Notes under the pieces: generated by a model
What the model saw: only the letters and a program-made list of their open reading frames with translations
What the model was told of the DNA's origin: nothing
The model's database searches: none
Program-made: the position numbers and the translations under genes
Shown here: positions 56,301-64,000 of the stretch, one piece after another
Numbering within the stretch: position 1 is the stretch's first letter
How the letters are laid out: each line of letters starts with the position of its first letter
Source of the DNA: Apostichopus japonicus
Taxonomy: Eukaryota > Echinodermata > Holothuroidea > Aspidochirotida > Stichopodidae
Direction: 5' to 3'
DNA length: 64,000 nucleotides
NCBI RefSeq assembly: GCF_037975245.1
Contig: NC_092568.1
Span: 6,360,501-6,424,500, forward strand

Positions 56301-59300
56301 CTCCACTAGGCATAATTTCACACATATTATCAGTGTCACACTTCAACCATTCAACAGTGAAGGTTTCAGATGAACATAAAAATTGACCCACCAGGAACAA
56401 TTAAAAAATATGTCAAAATAACATGTATAAATACTGATCTCTAATAAAAAATAAATAAAAAAAACCCCAGCCATTCTTGAAAATCAATTTTTCTTTTTTT
56501 GAAGGGTAATAGTTATGGTGGTTGAAGGAGGGTAATAGAACTTTATGGTGTTTGAAGGGTACTAGTTATGGAGTTTGAAGGGTAATAGTTATGGAGTATG
56601 AAGGGTAATAGTTATGGAGTATGAAGGGTAATAGTTATGGAGTATGAAGGGTACTAGTTATGGAGTATGAAGGGTAATAGTTATGGAGTATGAAGGGTAA
56701 TAGTTATGGAGTATGAAGGGTAATAGTTATGGTGTTTGAAGGGTAATAGTTCTTTGAAGGGTAATAGTTATGGTGTTTGAAGGGTAATAGTTATGGTGTT
56801 TGAAGGGTAATAGTTCTTTGAAGGGTAATAGTTATGGAGTATGAAGGGTAATAGTTATGGAGTATGAAGGGTAATAGTTATGGAGTATGAAGGGTAATAG
56901 TTATGGAGTATGAAGGGTAATAGTTATGGAGTATGAAGGGTAATAGTTATGGAGTATGAAGGGTAATAGTTATGGTGTTTGAAGGGTAATAGTTCTTTGA
57001 AGGGTAATAGTTATGGAGTATGAAGGGTAATAGTTATGGAGTATGAAGGGTAATAGTTATGGAGTATGAAGGGTAATAGTTATGGTGTTTGAAGGGTAAT
57101 AGTTATGGTGTTTGAAGGGTAATAGTTATGGTGTTTGAAGGGTAATAGTTATGGAGTATGAAGGGTAATAGTCATGGAGTATGAAGGGTAATTGTTATGG
57201 AATATGAAGGGTAATAGTTATGGTGTTTGAAGGGTAATAGTTCTTTGAAGGGTAATAGTTATGGTGTTTGAAGGGTACTAGTTGTGGAGTATGAAGGGTA
57301 ATAGTAATGGAGTATGAAGGGTAATAGTTATGGAGTATGAAGGGTAATAGTTATGATGTTTGAAGGGTAATAGTTCTTTGAAGGGTAATAGTTATGGTGT
57401 TTGAAGGGTAATAGTTATGGAGTATGAAGGGTAATAGTTATGGAGTATGAAGGGTAATAGTTATGGAGTATGAAGGGTAATAGTTATGGTGTTTGAAGGG
57501 TAATAGTTCTTTGAAGGGTAATAGTTATGGTGTTTGAAGGGTAATAGTTATGGTGTTTGAAGGGTAATAGTTCTTTGAAGGGTAATAGTTATGGAGTATG
57601 AAGGGTAATAGTTATGGATTATGAAAGGTATTAGTTATGGTGTTTGAAGGGTAATAGTTCTTTGAAGGGTAATAGTTATGGTGTTTGAAGGGTAATAGTT
57701 ATGGAGTATGAAGGGTACTAGTTATGGAGTATGAAGGGTAATAGTTATGGAGTATGAAATGTATTCGTTATGGTGTTTGGAGGGTAATAGTTCTTTGAAG
57801 GGTAATAGTTATGGGGTTTGAAGGGTAATAGTTATGGTGTTTGTAGGGCAATATTTAGTTCGGGTATGAACAGGCCAATCTTGGCTTCACTTCCAAAGTG
57901 ACAAGTAGCTATGGTAAGACAGGGCTGATCTGGGCTTTGCTTCATAACTTAGTCCTCTACTGAGTGATAAAGACTAGCTGATATGGCTACTGATTTCATC
58001 CTCTGAGACCACTCATTGACATCAAACAAAAGTTCTGTTCAAGAGTTTCCTCGAGGACGTCAAGCTTATTGCAACAACCCTTTAAATATCTACCTAAATC
58101 ATCAAATCTAATTTTCTGATTGCTAGCTTTACTGAGTGAAATAGCTTGCTTTATCAAGTGTAAAATTCCTGTTGTCAAGAGCACAAGCTGAAAAACTTAC
58201 TTAGCCTTTTTCATCCAATATGGAATTGATTAACCCTGAGTAAAACTTTCAGGCTAAATGTTCATTCCTCACCTCTGTTCTTTGTTGTGGAGGAATCGAT
58301 GGCTAATGCTTCAAAGACCTCAAAGTCAGATTTCTGCACATTAACCACATTATTAGTAACTCCCATCTTATTATTCCTTGTTTGCTGCAGAGGAAAACAA
58401 ATGCAATATATTTTAAAAAAAAAGTAAAAATTTTTAGTCCAATATATATTGTCCAAGTTATATCATCAAATATCTTAGTGCTGATGTACAAACATACAGC
58501 AATGATAAGAACCAGACTGGAAAGCTGTACTAAGGTCCCAAGGGGCCATCATGCCAGCTTCTGTATTTCACTGATTTGCCTTGTGCTCATTTTCAAAGTG
58601 TGGCTACAAACCTTAATCAAACAGTATTTTCTACATTATAGATGTTATAGTAGTTAATGTACAGCTTCTCAATGGATGCACCCCTGAGGTTCCCTGCAAT
58701 CGTAGAACTGAAAGCCAACTGATGCTTTCTAATTTGTAATCATAGCAGCTTACTTATGGATATGCATTAATCTGTACATGTCACTTTGCATAATAGTTGA
58801 CACTAACCTGTTTGGTGCTGTGCTGCCAGTTACCATCAACATGGAACTTGTACTCATATTCACCTTCTGGTAGGTCAACAATAGCAGTGAAGTTACCATG
58901 ACTGTTAAAGAGAGAGGAATCATCAGCATTGTAACAAACGCAGGATCATGCGTCCGGGATGAAATGTTTAGCCAGGCACGCAAAATTTGAGAAACAAACC
59001 CTAAGCACACACACCCACAACTAGGCTTATGCCAAACAAGGCACATTATTAAGGAACATCTTTCTTTCTTTTGACAAACCAAATCTACAGTACTTCTCAA
59101 AAGAACCAAACTTTCTTCAATCCTACCAGGATTGTTTGAAAACAAATAAAATCATAACAATCAACTGCAAGTTGTGACACTTCCATACACAGCTTAGTTA
59201 CAACATTCCATAACAGCGATTTTCATGCTACATATAGCCAATGATGTTTTCCAAATTAATTATGTTGTTTATTATGTTTTTTAACAACAATTACTTGTAA

Positions 59301-61751
59301 CGTTACTTTCCACTGTGCAGAGAATATTACATGAGATGATAACTGTACAGGTCTCACAAACTTTGAATGAATATTAAGACCAAATTGGACAGTTAGCTTG
59401 CAATCACCTCACCAGACAATAACTAAGTGTTCATATCTTTTGTGGCAGTTTGGGGGGGTTTATGAATATATACATGTTTCTCATAAAATAGTATGCTTAT
59501 GTGCACGATACAGTTCTATAAAATTTTCATTTGGAAACTGCATAGCAATTTGCCCATTTTGAATAGCATTTTACTAATACCAGATAAATTATTCACTGGT
59601 TTTTACTCTACAATTATTTATCAGTTTTGGAATTTGAATGGAAGGAAAGTTGAACCTTCCAACGACATAAGTGAGACTTGGGGGTGCAATTCTAAAACTT
59701 TTCCATTCTTGTAGTTAAGGTAGAAAGTGCTCATGGAGACCGGTAAGGGGAAAGTAGTGACGCAAATGACAATTGCAAGAAAAAACATTCAGATTTCTGA
59801 GGATTCCCTGTAGAATAGCAACATCAGATGGTTAACAACTTTGGCTATTTAACGGTAGGTTGAGAAGGTAAGAGGCAAAGGGCTGCTTGTTGATTGGACT
59901 GTGTAGAGTGTTCATTGCTGAAGTCACAAATGAAATCACAAGGCTTATCATGGAATCTAATGGCACACTAATATATAATGACAGTAATTACCTTTTGTTC
60001 ATGGGTATCCTTTGCCAATTGTTAAAGTTACCACACACGTAAATTTCTTTGCCAGTGCCATCCCACTTGAAGACCACAGGCAGTGACGAGGCCGTGGAGT
60101 TGCTTGCCTCATTTACAGTAGAGGAACGTGGTCTCCCTCCTCTACGAAGATCCTCTTCAACACCCGATTCTGCTTTCATTAATCTCTGTAGATTAAAAAA
60201 CAAGTAGTTTAATTTTAAGACCATGTAAAGCTTAATAAAATGTATTATCATATAGAACTGACTTTGAACATGATAGATACATCCCCCATGGAATGACAGT
60301 GCAGGCCCTGAGATAAGAAATGCCCCCCTCTACGTATGTCCATCAGACATGGTGACCTGTTTGTTGGCTGTAAACCAATCACATCCTTCTCTATCTACAT
60401 TGTATTTATCAAACATCTAACGGGGGACTAGAAATCATCCAGGCCAATAAAGAACACATCATTTGGCATCCCTCCTTGAAGAAAGCAAAGAAAATTGGAC
60501 AACTTTTGCTCTGAACAATCCTCTTTCTGTAGTACACTTTTATTGTAACTAGACACTAATCATTGCAATGCTAATCATCATTTAAAATTGTAAATTTTGG
60601 TCTGTTCCACATGATGTCACACTCTTTTAGGGAACAATTGTTTCCAGAATGACCTTTAATTACAACAATTGAACATTATGTTTCAATAAATCACATAGTA
60701 TGAAATACAACAATATACATTCTTTATATGTGAATAGTAAGATTGACAAATCTGCAGGCATTTGATGCAGCAATTTTTAGTTAAATTTCAATCTCGATAC
60801 CAGAAGCCCTTGATTGATATCCAGAGACAATATAGTAGCTTTCTCAAACACAGAATTAAACACTTAAACCATAAACCAATCAAAACTACTTCAATGCACC
60901 CTTGAACAGCAATGGACTGACATTTTGCTAATGTATGCGCAGCTGAATTATCTTAATGGATTTTCAGGTTCTATGCTGTAGGCCTTTCATTACGGTTGAA
61001 TCTACACATATATATATACAATACAGTGAGCATCTGGGATAAATCATCATTGCTAGGCAACACCAGATAAATTATTCTGTTATGCTTGATATGAATCCAG
61101 ATAATAAACTTAGTGGCAGATCATGTAACATCCCTTCAATACACATTTGCTAAGAATCCATTTAGGGAGAAATCAATTAAATATGATCAAGCATCAGCCT
61201 TCAGGCCCACTGTTCTCATAGCAAGTGACTAGAGCACTCTCCCAGTCGTTTTTAACATGATATAAAAACAATAAAATAGGTATTTAATTCAGTAGCCAAA
61301 GTTGAAGAAATTGTTACATTTTATCACACACCAAAAGAGAGCTAAATTCCCACAATTAGGATAATAGAGAGCCTTGAATGGCCACATACTGTCTAAGATT
61401 GAAAGACCTTAAGTTTATTCTATATTGGCTGAAAAAAAAAAATTGATTAAAAGGGATGACAGAAATAATTAACACAGCATTAGGCATTGAGTTTGGTCAA
61501 GTTTCAACAGGATTGGACACCACTGTTACCTACTACATGCAGTACATAATCTTTGTCCAAGTTACTTTTTCTTGGAAATACTTTAAACCAATCTTTAGCA
61601 AATCTGCAAGACCTACCTCAAGCCGAGGCTGAAGATCGATGGTATCATCCAGTGAAGCCTGCTGAAGGAAGACCTTCTGGTCAAAGCCATCTTTGGTTGG
61701 AGACAATGGGGACCCATCTTTGCTTTCTCTCTTCCCTGGTGCATTCCCCAT
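53325..61751 (-). CDS. PRKAB1: AMP-activated protein kinase beta subunit, complete
   Basis: Scaffold of the heterotrimeric energy sensor AMPK. Exons (minus): 61751-61617, 60185-59992, 58901-58808, 58384-58273, 55638-55514, 54314-54246 and 53402-53325 (TGA). All phases fit; 268 residues against 270 in human beta-1. MGN at the start is the N-myristoylation signal. Residues 81-165 form the glycogen-binding CBM48: W102 (human W100), K128 (K126), W135 (W133), M148 (L146) and N152 (N150). S110 matches the human Ser108 autophosphorylation site, and its codon is split by an intron. The human Ser96 and Ser101 positions are N98 and Q103. The C-terminal alpha/gamma-binding domain has PPHLLQVILNKD, LPEPNHVMLNHLYALSIKDG and KKYVT-LLYKPI. 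A single invertebrate beta is likely ancestral to PRKAB1 and PRKAB2, so the symbol marks the family. Confidence 0.95.
53440..53690. repeat. Self-complementary ACTAGT repeat upstream of the last AMPK exon
   Basis: Irregular repetition of ATGATACTAGTACATGATA and TACTAGTACTAGTAC, rich in the palindrome ACTAGT. On the coding strand it lies 40-290 bases upstream of the acceptor of the last AMPK beta exon (exon starts at 53402). Confidence 0.85.
54580..55280. repeat. 58-bp dimeric minisatellite
   Basis: Two 29-bp half units share ACAACACTAGCAGG and alternate CAACAGTATCCTGTT with AAACAACATCCCATT. About a dozen dimers, more regular on the left, degrading to the right. AMPK beta intron 5. Confidence 0.88.
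56500..57860. repeat. 23/18-bp variant-repeat minisatellite
   Basis: About sixty units of three types: GAAGGGTAATAGTTATGG + AGTAT (23 bp), the same stem + TGTTT (23 bp), and GAAGGGTAATAGTTCTTT (18 bp). The short type is almost always preceded by the TGTTT type, forming a recurring block. It lies in AMPK beta intron 4, about 400 bases downstream of the exon at 58384-58273 on the coding strand. Confidence 0.93.
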
Positions 61752-64000
61752 GGTTAGTACTGTGTGGACTCCTGTAAGACTTTGCTGATGAGGGACAGCT
61801 TGTTTGACAACAACGGTAAAGATTTGCAGATCAAAGGACACGTCTTGATGCTTAATGTGGACAGTAGTATTTAAATTGTTTAATATTTCTTAATAGGCTG
61901 ACGGCAGATCTGTCGTTTGCTCAGTATGGCACAAAAAACTATATATTTCTGCTTCCACAACGGCATGATCTTCCAAATACACCTTCTGGGAGAATATTGC
62001 AAGATGCAAAAGCCACTGGCTCAGACAAATAATTTGCCTGCTCTGTCCAAAGAAAGCTGTAAAGAAAAATAAGATGATAATGATCAGACCCAAATAGAAA
62101 ACAGCAAGTTGTACAGTATACAGGGCTACTCAAGGGACTAGAAGTCTGCACCAAGCCAATCACAAATCAACAAACAATTGAAAAAATAACAGATTGTGAA
62201 ATACTGTTTCACACAAAATCTCAAGCAGAATCCAATTACCTATGAAAAGCTATCAAGTGTAACACACTTTAACTTTTCTATTGACCCTTAGAATATATAG
62301 CAGGGACAAAACATTACATTATTGTATGTAACAACAATGAATTTCATTTTGTGTCTCTAAGAAAACGGATACAACTTGCCTTAAGAAAACTGTATGGTCG
62401 CTGACAATATGACTTTTGTGCAATCCCTTTCTGCCACCCATCTCCTAAAATGAATGTTTATGCACCTCACATTTCTCCACCCCAGTATATCATATTCAAT
62501 TTAATCAATTCAGCTTTAAACATTACCATTACAGGTGTGTATATTCAGAATTCTATTACTAGATTTCTCATCTGGAGCCAAAAACAGCTTCTAAAAAGCT
62601 GAACTTATGTGCAACTCAGGAGTAAACTCCATCTGGTCTGGAGCTAGTGTAGCACTGTTACACTGAATACATGCTCCTACCAATATCTGATAATTAAGTC
62701 CACCAATACTGATCAGAGAATCAGAGGTTTGAAAAAACATTGCTTCCTGTTTCATACCCGATCAACAATACAGTATTAGTCTTATAACCCCTCCCCCCAC
62801 TCCCCCCCCCACACTCCCTTATTAATAATGATGGGTACTGGGACTAGACTCTTTATGTGTAAAGTATGGGATGACTACACTATTCCCCGCCAAATCTAAA
62901 TTCTGCTTGCTAGTACTATACAGTAGTACAGTGTTGGTTCCTTGTAGTGAGTGCTAAGCCGACTAATCAAGCAACATAAGTATATAGCATGATGCTTGGT
63001 AAATGCTAAATGATATTGAAGCAAAATAAAATTTATATAACATTCACTAACCACACATAATGAACCAGAAATTCAACAGGTTTAGTGATTCTTTGTATAT
63101 ATTTTATACAAGAACAATAATGAAAACTGTGCACATAATTCTTGTACTTATTACTCACTTTTATAGTCTTTGTAGACTTGGACTCTGTCGACTTTTGACC
63201 TTTTTAACTTGTGGTTATTGTACTGTACTTCGCAATGTGCACCCACATATAAAGTATGAAGCTTTAATATAAAATCTTAGAATACACTAGAGGTGGCCAA
63301 ACACCCCATGATTGATTCATTAGGGCGTTATTTACATGAAATCTGCTATACTTTGTAAATGTACAAAATTACAGTTTTGAAGTACTTGCTGTGCTTGCAT
63401 TCCATGATTTTAGAATATATCCGGATTCCTACTTTACAAACAGATTGGGTGTGGGTGGTTGATGCTTTGGCAACCTTAGATTTCCATTGATGCGTAACAA
63501 ATCACTTTGATCTTGGCATGCTGGAGCACCATATTGTAGTGTAAAGGCCAACACTTGAAAATACACAAACAGTGGAGTTAGGCCATATTTGTCAAAGAAA
63601 AGCTAGAAGTACAAGTTGTACAACAAATGATTACAGAAGCCAAGTTACCTTCGTAGCCAGAATGCAGAAACCTTGCCAATGTTCTTTGGTTAGGAAAAAT
63701 ATAGGTGCAGTCATCATAGAAGTAATTTAAATGACATCGTAACAAATAAATAAAGAGTCCCGTCGCAGAGGGTTTATTTGTCACTACGTTGAAGTGTATT
63801 TGTTGCCAAACTTTAACAGAGTCTTACCCAGATAAAAGAACATGTCTTGTCTTTACAAACTGTAAGTAATACAAGATAACAGAACACGTCTTGTCTTTAA
63901 AAACTCCAAGTAATAACTCCCACCCAATATGTTCCAAACCCTATTTAAAGAAAACACGCACCATTCAAACAAATCATGCACCGACACGTGCATAAACAAT
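61752..64000. other. Upstream region of the AMPK beta gene
   Basis: This should hold the 5' UTR and promoter of the minus-strand AMPK gene, but I cannot place a transcription start or non-coding exon. A C-rich tract lies near 62790-62815. A direct repeat (GTCTTGTCTTTA-AAAACT) occurs at about 63845 and 63888. No other gene is recognised. Confidence 0.5.

Overview
The window reads as nuclear DNA of an AT-rich, intron-rich marine invertebrate. Splice sites are GT-AG, introns run to kilobases, and minisatellites and DNA transposons are abundant. Protein matches are animal. PPP4R4 together with the repeat style (G-run hAT relics, Kolobok-like and CR1/L2-like elements) points to an invertebrate deuterostome such as an echinoderm, but this is inference and I cannot name a species. 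There are no bacterial operons, rRNA genes or CRISPR arrays.

Layout. (1) 741-16891, minus strand: the first three coding exons of PPP4R4, a HEAT-repeat regulatory subunit of protein phosphatase 4. The gene continues off the left edge. Its introns hold many tandem arrays and two TTAA-flanked inverted-repeat elements. (2) 16892-26080: a divergent intergenic zone with a Kolobok-like element carrying a broken THAP-domain reading frame (18215-20058) and a nest of hAT-like elements with target-site duplications (20976-25313). (3) 26078-38320, plus strand: a 12- to 13-exon gene for a predicted protein of about 505 residues that I do not recognise. One intron carries a 5'-truncated LINE with an intact reverse transcriptase core, another a 1.5-kb array of 120-bp repeats. 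(4) 42294-48141, plus strand: a complete six-exon peroxiredoxin-5 gene with a mitochondrial-type leader. (5) 53325-61751, minus strand: a complete seven-exon AMPK beta-subunit gene, 268 residues. PRDX5 and the AMPK gene converge on a 5-kb intergenic stretch; the unknown gene and PRDX5 are in tandem.

The genes do not form an obvious pathway. PRDX5 (redox defence), AMPK beta (energy sensing) and PPP4R4 (phosphatase targeting) look like ordinary housekeeping neighbours.

The most unusual signal is in the repeats. In two unrelated genes, an intronic minisatellite begins exactly at a 5' splice site, so that the exon-end/donor sequence is copied in every repeat unit (12 extra donors in the unknown gene, 4 in PRDX5). 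A third intron shows a weaker version. Some copies look like better donors than the real one.
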